A stretch of 64,000 bases of DNA from Algiphilus sp965216485 (lineage in GTDB: Bacteria > Pseudomonadota > Gammaproteobacteria > Nevskiales > Nevskiaceae): positions 248,001 through 312,000 of the forward strand of contig NZ_OZ244162.1 of the NCBI RefSeq assembly GCF_965216485.1. Reading direction: 5' to 3'. Below the pieces are notes generated by a model, which ran no database searches, was not told the origin of the DNA, and worked only from the letters and a program-made list of their open reading frames with translations. A program made the translations under genes and the position numbers. Every line of letters starts with the position of its first letter. Position 1 is the first letter of the stretch. Below are positions 41,710 through 50,015 of the stretch, piece by piece.

Positions 41710-42599
41710 GGCTCTTTGTCTTTTCCTACAACCGCGGCCCCTTTCTGGCCAACTGCATCGACTCGATTGAGCGGCTGGCACCGGAGCATCCGCTGACCGT
41801 GGTGGACGACGCCAGCGATGACCCCGAAACACAAGCCGTATTGTCCAGAGCGGCACAGCGACATACCGTCATCACCAGCGAAGCACTGTCCGGCCACAAG
41901 CACGGGGGCTTGTATCCGAATATGCAGGCTGCCTTCGACAGCGTGGCCGATGCCTCGATGTTCTGTTTCTTGCAGGACGACACGCAACTGGTGCGGCCAC
42001 TCACACGCGGTGATGAAGCGTCGCTGCATCAGCAGTTCGACCGTGCGCCCACGCTGGGCTTCATCTCACCCGCCTTCATCCGCCAGATCTCGCTCAAGCA
42101 CGCCGTAGATCGCGATTTCCGCTTCGACGAGGCGCTGGATCTGTGGTTCTGGCATCCGCAGCGACGCAGCACTGGCGCGTACTACTCGGATCTTCTCATC
42201 GCGCGCAGCGACCGGCTGCGGGCTGTGGGCTGGCGCTTCGAGAGCGGGGAATCCACCAACAATCAGCAGGCACAGCGTCACTTCATGCGCATGGGCCGGC
42301 TCCGCGTGCCCTTCGCCATGTGGCTGCCCAACGGACCGGCCTTTCGCGGCAAGCAGAAGTCCTGGGCCTTGCGCTTTGCCGAGCGGCGGCGCCAGTGCGG
42401 CCTGTATCCGCTCAAGGATCTGGCAGCAGAAGCCGAGGCGCGACTGCGTGAAGGCACCCCACCCCCGTTGCCCATTGCCGAAAGCTTTCTTGACGTGCGC
42501 GGGGAGCGTCGCCTGCCCGTACCCTGGACCTATGACCCCATGCAGGGACAACGCTGGCTCAAGTGGATGGATCGTTTGGCGGGGCGCCGGGGCCAATGA
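41706..42599 (+). CDS. Glycosyltransferase, paralogue B of a tandem pair
   Basis: A 297-residue paralogue of the preceding protein. Matching motifs are FVFSYNRGPFLANCIDSI, DDASDDPET, FCFLQDDTQ, YYSDLLIARSDRLRAVGWRF and FAMWLPNGPAF. The sequences differ throughout, so the duplication is old rather than a recent amplification. Translation is coupled to paralogue A by an ATGA overlap. It probably adds a sugar to the same glycan at a different position or uses a different donor. It converges with the next glycosyltransferase across about 30 bp. Confidence 0.8.
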   Translation: MRLFVFSYNRGPFLANCIDSIERLAPEHPLTVVDDASDDPETQAVLSRAAQRHTVITSEALSGHKHGGLYPNMQAAFDSVADASMFCFLQDDTQLVRPLTRGDEASLHQQFDRAPTLGFISPAFIRQISLKHAVDRDFRFDEALDLWFWHPQRRSTGAYYSDLLIARSDRLRAVGWRFESGESTNNQQAQRHFMRMGRLRVPFAMWLPNGPAFRGKQKSWALRFAERRRQCGLYPLKDLAAEAEARLREGTPPPLPIAESFLDVRGERRLPVPWTYDPMQGQRWLKWMDRLAGRRGQ

Positions 42600-42632
42600 A
42601 TGCAGGGTGATCGATAAGACGGGGCAGCGACA

Positions 42633-43574
42633 TCATGACGACATTTGCCAGTATCTGATGAGGGCCTTTTCACCCAGGCGCGTTCCGAAGAGACGGTGAA
42701 TGGCGGTGTACTTGGACGGCCAGTGCCGTCGGTAGTCACGGGGAGAAATGGCACGAGCAAACGCCAATGCCGCGTGCGCGTCCGCCAATTGGCCCAATTT
42801 TGCAGCGGATTTCGCAATCCGCATTGCGCGAAACGCGAAGGCAACATCCGTGCGCTCGGAACGGCCTATTGATTGACGCGTCCATTCGATCATATCGAGC
42901 TCCTTTCGAACAAAGTCACGCGTCTTGAACTTTTTGTTGGTGATGCGGCCAGCGTCACTTCTTCGATGTGCACAGTAGACGGCCTGCTCGTGGAATAGGA
43001 ATTGTGCGCCCGATGCCGCGAGCCGAATATGGAGATTCCATTCCTGGTTCCAAGGGAACCGCTCGTCAAAGCCATTTACTCGCTCAAGCAAGTGCCTCCG
43101 GTGCAGCGGGCCCGAGGTCAGAATGTTTTGGATGATCAGGTTGGGGACTTGACCGCCGCCATCTCGCTGGCATCCGTGCCGTCGCTTTTGCCCCGCATCC
43201 GCGAGCACATACCAACCGCCCACGTGAATCTGCTCGGGCCCCAACTGATTGACCGCCTCGACCTGCTCAGTCAAGGCATCCGGCAAGAGTTCGTCATCGG
43301 CGTCCAGGAACTTGACGAGCGGGGCCTTCGTGGCCCTTAAACCGGCATTGCGTGCAGCGGCGGCACCGCGATTCGGTGTCGAGATGACTTGTACCTCGGA
43401 AAATGCTTTCGCACGATCGACCGAGCGATCCGTAGACCCGTCATCTACAACCACTATCTCCATGCTCAGCCCTGGCTGCGTCACCACGCTGCTCAAGGCG
43501 CGATCGATATGGTGCTCTCCGTTACAACAAGGAATGACCACCGCGACGTCGGCGACGTCTCCAGAGCCAATCAT
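42633..43574 (-). CDS. Family 2 glycosyltransferase
   Basis: A 313-residue GT2. The N-terminal VAVVIPCCNGEHHIDRALSS, the nucleotide-binding VVVDDGSTDRS (about 41-51), the DxD-like VKFLDADDELL (about 88-98) and the acceptor-region FDERFPWNQEWNLHIRLAASG fit the family. There are no membrane helices. Base composition looks more A/T-rich than in the flanking 40 kb, suggesting a different origin for this part of the locus. It lies alone on the minus strand, convergent with paralogue B. Confidence 0.88.
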   Translation of the reverse strand: MIGSGDVADVAVVIPCCNGEHHIDRALSSVVTQPGLSMEIVVVDDGSTDRSVDRAKAFSEVQVISTPNRGAAAARNAGLRATKAPLVKFLDADDELLPDALTEQVEAVNQLGPEQIHVGGWYVLADAGQKRRHGCQRDGGGQVPNLIIQNILTSGPLHRRHLLERVNGFDERFPWNQEWNLHIRLAASGAQFLFHEQAVYCAHRRSDAGRITNKKFKTRDFVRKELDMIEWTRQSIGRSERTDVAFAFRAMRIAKSAAKLGQLADAHAALAFARAISPRDYRRHWPSKYTAIHRLFGTRLGEKALIRYWQMSS

Positions 43575-43696
43575 TACACTTTTCCCGGTCTATATTTCTA
43601 TAGTCGATTGCGCTACCCCGGATGCATCACGAAGTGCGGCAAACGACAACAGCAATCTATCACTGATAGCTGGAAACACCTCGCCCCGAAAAGGCG

Positions 43697-44554
43697 CTAC
43701 TTCACCATTGCGGAGTCGCGGTCGGGTTGGTAGCCCGTCTCGAGTAATTCGGCAATACCATGATCGGTGCGTGCAGCGCGCGACCGCTCGCGCTCGATCC
43801 GCAGCTGTTTGTTGGCACTGACAACGCTGTTGTCGCGGTAGCCACGACTGTGATCCAGGTGGACGCAGATGGCGTTATAGCGCACGTGGCGCGGTTTGAC
43901 GCCGTGATTGCGCAGACGCACACCAAACTCGCGATCAAGGCCACCCCAGGCCATGCGCTCGTCAAAGCCATTGACAGCAATAGTGTCGTCGCTCCAGGCC
44001 GAGCCGTTCGCCCCTTTGAAATTGCAGCGGGTGGTGGTCAAGAGATTGAAGAGGGCCGCCCGCCGCGGCGGAGCGACCAGTTTCAGGTTCTTGCGATTGC
44101 GCTTGAGTCCATGGGCGCGCAGCCAGTCCATCTCGAAGCAGCGCCCGGCCAGGATGTCATCACGGGTGATGGCAAGGCTCGTCTCCATCGGCAGCTTGCA
44201 GTAACTGCCGGACAGGTAGTAGCCACGCTCGGCATTGCGTGCGTGCTCGGCGAGAAAATCCGAGCGAAGGATGCAATCTCCATCGGTGAAGACAAGGTAC
44301 GGCGCGTCGGCATGCAGGATGGCCTTGTTCAGGATGCGACACTTCTGGAAGCCTTCGTCCGGCTGCCAAACGTGAAGCAGCTCAAGCCCGGTCTCGGCGC
44401 GCATCCGCTTGAGCAGATCCGCCGTTTCCCTGGTGGAGCCATCGTCGGCAATGATGACTTCGAAATCGCGATGTTGCTGGGTATACAGGCCCCACAGCAC
44501 CTTCTCGAGCCAGATCGGGGAGTTGTAAGTGGTGATGATGACCGACAGTCGCAT
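43697..44554 (-). CDS. Family 2 glycosyltransferase with galactosyltransferase-like C-terminus
   Basis: A 285-residue GT2 from the start MRLSVIITTYNSPIWLEKVL at 44554. The DD motif is in VIIADDGSTRETADLL, the DxD in VFTDGDCILRSDF, and the C-terminal half carries AWSDDTIAVNGFDERMAWGG, the galactosyltransferase-like 7C signature. Similar proteins act in lipopolysaccharide-core or O-antigen assembly. The start is 11 nt after the methyltransferase stop, so the two form one operon on the minus strand. Confidence 0.9.
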   Translation of the reverse strand: MRLSVIITTYNSPIWLEKVLWGLYTQQHRDFEVIIADDGSTRETADLLKRMRAETGLELLHVWQPDEGFQKCRILNKAILHADAPYLVFTDGDCILRSDFLAEHARNAERGYYLSGSYCKLPMETSLAITRDDILAGRCFEMDWLRAHGLKRNRKNLKLVAPPRRAALFNLLTTTRCNFKGANGSAWSDDTIAVNGFDERMAWGGLDREFGVRLRNHGVKPRHVRYNAICVHLDHSRGYRDNSVVSANKQLRIERERSRAARTDHGIAELLETGYQPDRDSAMVK

Positions 44555-44565
44555 TGGAGGAACTC

Positions 44566-45405
44566 TCAATCGTGCCGAGCCGCCTGAAGTGCGGCGTCGC
44601 TCTGCCCAAGGTAGATAATGATGGCCCCCTTTTCGAGGGGGATCCGGCGCTGTACACCGCCAAACTCCTTCAACCATTGGGCAACCATCTTTTTCTCATC
44701 GGGACGGTCTGCGTCATCGACGAGGATGATGCAATCCTGAGACAGAAAGGGTGCCAACAAAGGGAGCGCTGGGTAACGGCTCATGGGGCAGGTTGCTGAG
44801 GGTGGCCCATCAACAATGAGTAAATCGATGGGCGGGCATTCGAAATTCTTCGGAAGCGCATACCAACGATAGGACCCTTGTGAAAGCTCCACTGGCTGTA
44901 GAGGTGCATCGACAACCCGAACCTGGGAATCAAGCCCGCGGACCCGAAGACGCGCTCTTGTCTGCTCGGCATACATTGGATCGTGGTCAAGCGAAGTGAG
45001 GTGAGTACCGCTATCTGCAGACAACATCTCGGCGAGAAAGACTGTCGATAGTCCACTACCCAGCTCCATGACATGCCTTGGCCGATGTGACTTCAGCGTT
45101 TCGCCGATCAGGGCGACAAAATCAGCTGAGGCTGCCCAGCCCCCAGAGGGTGGCAAGGGCATGGCTTGGCGGTCGATCAGCCGCCGAACGTCCATTGCCG
45201 CCTCGAACTGCCCTCGAAGCGTGACTAACCCGCGATTGATATCTTTGAATAGCTTGCGTGTTTCGCGCTCTCGCACACCTGCGTAGACCACAGCGGCAAC
45301 TGCAGATACCAGCAGTCCCCACGACATTGGTATCCACACATAGGCTGCAAGTCCCACGAGGAATCCAGCGGCACAAAGCGCACGCATATTTCGATACTTC
45401 TTCAC
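44566..45405 (-). CDS. Membrane-anchored class I SAM methyltransferase
   Basis: A 279-residue protein if the GTG at 45405 is used; it is preceded by GGGGGTGAT as ribosome site. The ATG at 45477 would add 24 residues. Two membrane helices lie near the N-terminus (LCAAGFLVGLAAYVWIPM and WGLLVSAVAAVVYAGV). The SAM-binding domain follows, with motif I MELGSGLSTVFLAEM, the acidic SLDHDPMYAEQ and the motif LLIVDGPPSATC. It could methylate a glycan or a membrane-bound acceptor. It is divergent from the CapA gene. Confidence 0.75.
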   Translation of the reverse strand: MKKYRNMRALCAAGFLVGLAAYVWIPMSWGLLVSAVAAVVYAGVRERETRKLFKDINRGLVTLRGQFEAAMDVRRLIDRQAMPLPPSGGWAASADFVALIGETLKSHRPRHVMELGSGLSTVFLAEMLSADSGTHLTSLDHDPMYAEQTRARLRVRGLDSQVRVVDAPLQPVELSQGSYRWYALPKNFECPPIDLLIVDGPPSATCPMSRYPALPLLAPFLSQDCIILVDDADRPDEKKMVAQWLKEFGGVQRRIPLEKGAIIIYLGQSDAALQAARHD

Positions 45406-45530
45406 ATCACCCCCGAAAGCAGCGGGGGACACGTGGTGCCACCACCCGCAACGCAGCATGAGCATAGTCATGCACATGCAATGAAAACCTACTAGCTAGT
45501 GGATTTTGTCACGATCCCGGGGCGTGCACT

Positions 45531-46580
45531 GTGAAGCTGACCTTTGCTGGTGATTTCAGTCTGGGTGATTGTTACCTACAGCAGTGGGAGGCGCGCAGAC
45601 CATGGAGCCCACAGCACCAGCGACTGATCGAGGATCCATTCAGCTTCGTGCGCTTGCTGAAGCCCTTCTTTGATGACGGTCGCAACGGAATTATCAACCT
45701 TGAGACCGTGCTGACCAAGGCTGTCAGCAGTCCACTCGACGGGCGTAAGGATTTTGTCGGGCGGGATGATCCCGCACGCACGGTGTCGGTGTTGCGCGCT
45801 CTGGGGATCTACGCCGTATCGCTGGCCAACAATCACAGCAGGGACTACGCAGAGGCTGGCCTGCTCGAAACCATGCACCACCTGGCCTGCGGAGGTATCC
45901 GCTTCTTTGGAGCCGGAAGCAAGTCCGGCGCGAGTGCCCCACTGTGCATTGGCGAAGCGGGCAGTCGCCCGGTGTATGTGATCGGCTCCATGCAGTACCG
46001 CACTCGCTACGCCACGGAGTACGACTTTATCGCGCAGCATAGGCAGGTCGGTGTGGACGCATTCAGCGCGGCGAGCATGACGCAGCGTATTCGAAGGCTA
46101 CGCGAAGACCAACCGCGTGCCTGGATCGTTGTGTTTCCGCACTGGGGGCGGAATTACCGCCGGCGCGACGAGGCCATGCGCACGGCGGCGGAACGCTGGG
46201 TGCAAGCTGGCGCGGATCTGATCCTGGGACACGGCGCGCACGCCCTACTGGAATGCGAGTGCATCGGAGGCGTCCCGGTCTGCTATTCCCTTGGCAATGC
46301 CGTGTTCAATTCCCCAGGGCGCTACGCGCACTACGACATGCACCCCTACAGCGCGATCGCCCACGTCGAGCTGGACGAAGCGGGGTGCACCCTGCGCTTG
46401 TACCCGACAGTGACTGATAACCGCCTGACGGACTTTCTGGTGAGACCGGTGCAGGCAGCTCAAGCTGAAGCTTGCGCATCTGCCGCGATGGGTCGCGATT
46501 TTGCGTTGCAAAAAGACGCTCTGGGCTGGTTCATGAGCCCACACTTATCCTGTAGAGAGCGACCACACAGCGCACTATAG
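45531..46580 (+). CDS. CapA-family (PgsA-like) calcineurin-type phosphoesterase
   Basis: A 349-residue member of the CapA/PgsA family, with a calcineurin-like metallophosphoesterase fold. The start is GTG at 45531. Metal-site motifs are visible: FAGDFSLGD at the N-terminus, INLETVL near 56, SLANNHSRDYAEAG near 102, VFPHWGRNYRRRDE and ILGHGAHALLE. The family is best known from poly-gamma-glutamate synthesis, but genes like this occur in many polysaccharide loci and have been proposed to act on glycan precursors. No capBC genes are here. No signal peptide is evident, unlike Bacillus CapA. Confidence 0.9.
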   Translation: MKLTFAGDFSLGDCYLQQWEARRPWSPQHQRLIEDPFSFVRLLKPFFDDGRNGIINLETVLTKAVSSPLDGRKDFVGRDDPARTVSVLRALGIYAVSLANNHSRDYAEAGLLETMHHLACGGIRFFGAGSKSGASAPLCIGEAGSRPVYVIGSMQYRTRYATEYDFIAQHRQVGVDAFSAASMTQRIRRLREDQPRAWIVVFPHWGRNYRRRDEAMRTAAERWVQAGADLILGHGAHALLECECIGGVPVCYSLGNAVFNSPGRYAHYDMHPYSAIAHVELDEAGCTLRLYPTVTDNRLTDFLVRPVQAAQAEACASAAMGRDFALQKDALGWFMSPHLSCRERPHSAL

Positions 46581-46600
46581 CTCTGCCTTCCAGTCATTAG

Positions 46601-46619
46601 CAGGAGGCTGGACCTCCTG
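46601..46619. terminator. Hairpin after the CapA gene
   Basis: CAGGAGG and CCTCCTG form a perfect 7-bp stem with a 5-nt loop, 20 nt after the capA-type stop. There is no following T-run, so its function as a terminator is uncertain. Confidence 0.4.
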
Positions 46620-46685
46620 TATTAGACAATTGTTGCAGCGCAGCACTTTCCGGTGTATTTTGCGCCGCACTAACGGGAGTATGTG

Positions 46686-46898
46686 ATGTCTGCTGATGTC
46701 CTTTCGGTTGCAGCATGGGCGGTTGTCCTGGTGAGCATGTCAACAGGATGTGTGCTGATCTTTGGTGCGAGCCTTCTCGGCAGACTGCGCGCTGCACGTC
46801 TAGAGAGGGCTCTCCAGATAAGCAGCGAGATCGAGGCCACCAGGATGGAAAGCGAGCCTGTGACGACCGATCGTGACCGATGGTCGGATGCGGCCTGA
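46686..46898 (+). CDS. Small single-span membrane protein, unknown
   Basis: A 70-residue product from ATG 46686, with GGGAG 8 nt upstream. The N-terminal half is one hydrophobic helix (VLSVAAWAVVLVSMSTGCVLIFGASL); the C-terminal half is short, basic then acidic. Nothing identifies a family. It lies between the glycan locus and dnaE2, whose stop is 21 nt away on the opposite strand. It could be real or a chance frame; the plausible ribosome site and clean hydrophobic helix favour the former. Confidence 0.45.
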   Translation: MSADVLSVAAWAVVLVSMSTGCVLIFGASLLGRLRAARLERALQISSEIEATRMESEPVTTDRDRWSDAA

Positions 46899-46919
46899 GC
46901 TCTGCTGGCCAAGCCACAG

Positions 46920-49900
46920 CTAATGGAAATCCCGCGAGCGAACGCGGAGACTTCCCAGCCAGTCGCTATGATCCTCGATGTGGTGAACGACAATATGCGT
47001 GACGCCGTCGGCACGCTGTAGCTGGCCCCCGACGATGACGAAGTCCGCCATCGCAGTCTGGCGCAAGCGCTTGAAGGTATCCCCCCAGACAATCAGGTTG
47101 TAACTGGCCTCTTCGTCTTCCAGGGTCATGAAGACCGTGCCTTTTGCGGTGGAGGGCCGTTGGCGATTGATGACCAGTCCGGCGACACGCAAGGCGCATC
47201 CATCCTGCAGGGCTGCAACACGGCCAGCGCGACACACGCCTAGACGATCCAGCCGCTGGCGAAGCAATGCCACAGGATGCCGTCTGAGACTTAGCCCGGT
47301 GCTGGCATAGTCGGCAAGGATGTCATTGCCCTCCATAGGGGGGGGCAATGCGGGCATTGACTCCGTGGCGGCGTGACCTGCGAGCATGCCTGGCAGCCGC
47401 TGTTCACCGGCAGCAGCCCAGTGGGCGTGATGGCGATGACCGCATAATGGGCGGAGCGCATCGGCACGCGCCAGTGCCTCGCGATCCTGTGCATTGAGGC
47501 CCGCGCGATGCACGAGATCCCCGAGCGACCGGAAAGGCTGCTGCTGTCGCGCCTGGACCACTCGGGCCGCGGCTTCATGGCTGAGGCCGCGCACCCGGTT
47601 CAGCCCCAGGCGCATTGCGGGGGGCTCGATGTCCGCTTCCAGACTGGATTCCACCTCGCTGCAGAGCACATCGACCGGACGGACCGTGACGCCCATGCGC
47701 CGCGCTTCCGCCACCAACTGCGCGGGGCCGTAGAAACCCATCGGTTGACTGTTGAGCATTGCCGCAAAGAAGGCGGCGGGTTCATGGCATTTCAGCCAGG
47801 ACGAGGCATAAGCAAGCAGGGCAAAGCTTGCCGCGTGGGACTCGGGGAAGCCGTAGCTCCCGAAGCCGAGAATCTGCTCATAGATAGCCTCGGCAAAGGT
47901 ATCGTCGTAGCCATTGCGGCGCATCCCACTGAGAAGGCGGTCGCGGAAATGCTCCAGCCCGCCGTGGCGCTTCCAGGCAGCCATGGAGCGGCGCACCTGA
48001 TCGGCTTCGCCAGGGCTGAAATCCGCTGCGACGATGGCGATCTGCATAACCTGCTCCTGAAACAGGGGCACCCCAAGTGTGCGCTTCAGGACCTGTTCCA
48101 GGGCAGGACTCGGGTACTCGGCATTGTCGATGCCCTGCCGCCGGCGGAGATAGGGGTGCACCATGCCGCCCTGGATCGGGCCAGGGCGCACGATGGAGAT
48201 CTGAATGACCAGATCGTAGAAGGTAGCGGGCTTCAAGCGCGGCAGCATGCTCATCTGCGCACGGGATTCAATCTGGAAGACACCGACGGTTTCGGCACGC
48301 TGGATCATGGCATAGGTATCCGGGTCTTCCGGGGGGATATCAGTGAGTGCGAAGGGCCTGCCCCGACGCTGCGCAACCATGGCCAATGCGCGACGGATGG
48401 CCGTGAGCATGCCGAGCGCCAGCACATCGACCTTCAGCAATCCCAGCGACTCCAGATCGTCCTTATCCCATTGAATGATGGTGCGATCGGGCATGGCCGC
48501 ATTTTCGACCGGCACCAGAAAATGCAAGGGCTGGTCCGCGATGACGAAGCCGCCGACGTGCTGAGAGAGATGGCGCGGCAGCCCGATCAGTTGTTCGGTG
48601 ATTCCGATCCAACGCCGGATGGCGTCCTGCTCCGGGTCCACTCCGATCGCCCGCAGGCGTTCGGCCAGGGTGTCGGCGCGGTCATGCCAATGCAGGGCTC
48701 TGCCCACGCCATCAATGAGCTCCTGCGAAATGCCCAAGGCAAAGCCGGCGTCTCGGAGCGCACTTTTGGTGCGGTAGCAGATGACGGTGGCGGCCAGTGC
48801 AGCCCGCTCGCGCCCATACTTCTGATAGACGTATTGAATGACTTCTTCGCGACGCTGGTGCTCGAAGTCGACATCGATATCGGGGGGTTCATCCCGTTCC
48901 TTGGAGACGAATCGCTCGAACAGCAACGTAGAGCGTGATGGGTCTACGGCGGTAATGCCGAGCGCGTAGCACACCGCGGAATTGGCGGCGGAGCCGCGGC
49001 CCTGGCAGAGGATGTCGCGACTGCGGGCAAAGCGCACGAGATCCGCCACGGTCAGAAAGAAATGTTCGTAGCCCAACTCGGCAATGATCGCCAGCTCACG
49101 CTCCACGAGCGCTCTCACCGACTCAGGCACCCCCGCCGGCCAGTGACGGTGCAGCCCTGCTTCGGTCAGTGCGCGAAGATGAGATTGCGCGGTCATGCCG
49201 GGGGGTACCAGCTCACGCGGATAGGTATAGCGCAGGCTGTTGAGCAGGAACTGGCACCGTTTCGCGATGTTCAGACTCTCATTCAGCCATTCCGGCTTGA
49301 ACAGCTCGGCGAGTTCTTCTCTGGAGCGGAGATGGGCCTCGGCATTGGCCGCCAGCTTGGTGCCACAGGCCGGCAAAGGCTTGCGCAAACGCAAGGAAGT
49401 CATCACATCGGCCAGGGCGCGCTGGCCTTGGCTATGCATCAAGACGCCACCGACCGCGGTCACAGGGATGTCATGGCTGTTCGTTAAAGCCTCGGCCTGT
49501 TGACGCCGTGCCAGGTCTAGGCCATCGCGCAGCTGATGGAGCGCGATCCACAGCCGGTCAGCGAAGGTGGCTTTCAGCCAGAGGGCATCTTCGTCATTGG
49601 CAACATCGAGACGAGGGGGCCACAAGGCCAGCAGGTCCTCCGCATGCGAGGCCACTTCAGCCCGGCTCAGTGCGTAAGTCCCTTTGGTAGCGGCACGACG
49701 AGCACAGCTAATCAAGCGGCAGAGCGCACTGTAACCTGCGTGGTTCGGGGCGAGGAGAATGAGCTTCAAGCCGTCATCCAGCTGCAGTTCAGAGCCGATG
49801 ATGAGTTGGATTCCCAGGCGGTGCGAAGCCTCAAAAGCACGTACGACCCCGGCCAGTGAGCACTCATCGGTGAGCGCCAGCGCGGAATAGCCCAAGGCGT

Positions 49901-50009
49901 GGGCGCGTTCAACCAGTGCAGCGGGCTGTGAGGCCCCTCGCTGAAAAGAAAAGGCACTCAGACAATGGAGCTCGGCATAGGCTGACTGCCGGGTCGGGGA
50001 GCGCTGCAT
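46920..50009 (-). CDS. dnaE2: Error-prone DNA polymerase DnaE2 (ImuC)
   Basis: A 1029-residue C-family polymerase. The N-terminal PHP domain (YAELHCLSAFSFQRGASQPA) and the polymerase catalytic region with IDVDFEHQRREEVIQYVYQK are present. The C-terminal OB domain ends in ITHIVVHHIEDHSDWLG. DnaE2 is shorter than replicative DnaE and is used for SOS-induced translesion synthesis together with ImuA and ImuB. It starts 6 nt after the imuB stop, last in the lexA-imuA-imuB-dnaE2 operon. Confidence 0.96.
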   Translation of the reverse strand: MQRSPTRQSAYAELHCLSAFSFQRGASQPAALVERAHALGYSALALTDECSLAGVVRAFEASHRLGIQLIIGSELQLDDGLKLILLAPNHAGYSALCRLISCARRAATKGTYALSRAEVASHAEDLLALWPPRLDVANDEDALWLKATFADRLWIALHQLRDGLDLARRQQAEALTNSHDIPVTAVGGVLMHSQGQRALADVMTSLRLRKPLPACGTKLAANAEAHLRSREELAELFKPEWLNESLNIAKRCQFLLNSLRYTYPRELVPPGMTAQSHLRALTEAGLHRHWPAGVPESVRALVERELAIIAELGYEHFFLTVADLVRFARSRDILCQGRGSAANSAVCYALGITAVDPSRSTLLFERFVSKERDEPPDIDVDFEHQRREEVIQYVYQKYGRERAALAATVICYRTKSALRDAGFALGISQELIDGVGRALHWHDRADTLAERLRAIGVDPEQDAIRRWIGITEQLIGLPRHLSQHVGGFVIADQPLHFLVPVENAAMPDRTIIQWDKDDLESLGLLKVDVLALGMLTAIRRALAMVAQRRGRPFALTDIPPEDPDTYAMIQRAETVGVFQIESRAQMSMLPRLKPATFYDLVIQISIVRPGPIQGGMVHPYLRRRQGIDNAEYPSPALEQVLKRTLGVPLFQEQVMQIAIVAADFSPGEADQVRRSMAAWKRHGGLEHFRDRLLSGMRRNGYDDTFAEAIYEQILGFGSYGFPESHAASFALLAYASSWLKCHEPAAFFAAMLNSQPMGFYGPAQLVAEARRMGVTVRPVDVLCSEVESSLEADIEPPAMRLGLNRVRGLSHEAAARVVQARQQQPFRSLGDLVHRAGLNAQDREALARADALRPLCGHRHHAHWAAAGEQRLPGMLAGHAATESMPALPPPMEGNDILADYASTGLSLRRHPVALLRQRLDRLGVCRAGRVAALQDGCALRVAGLVINRQRPSTAKGTVFMTLEDEEASYNLIVWGDTFKRLRQTAMADFVIVGGQLQRADGVTHIVVHHIEDHSDWLGSLRVRSRDFH

Positions 50010-50015
50010 CGCCGA

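Noticed and set aside
47508..48938. A 476-codon plus-strand frame within dnaE2
   Set aside because: It is the antisense shadow of a conserved polymerase gene, with repetitive His/Gln/Asp-rich composition.
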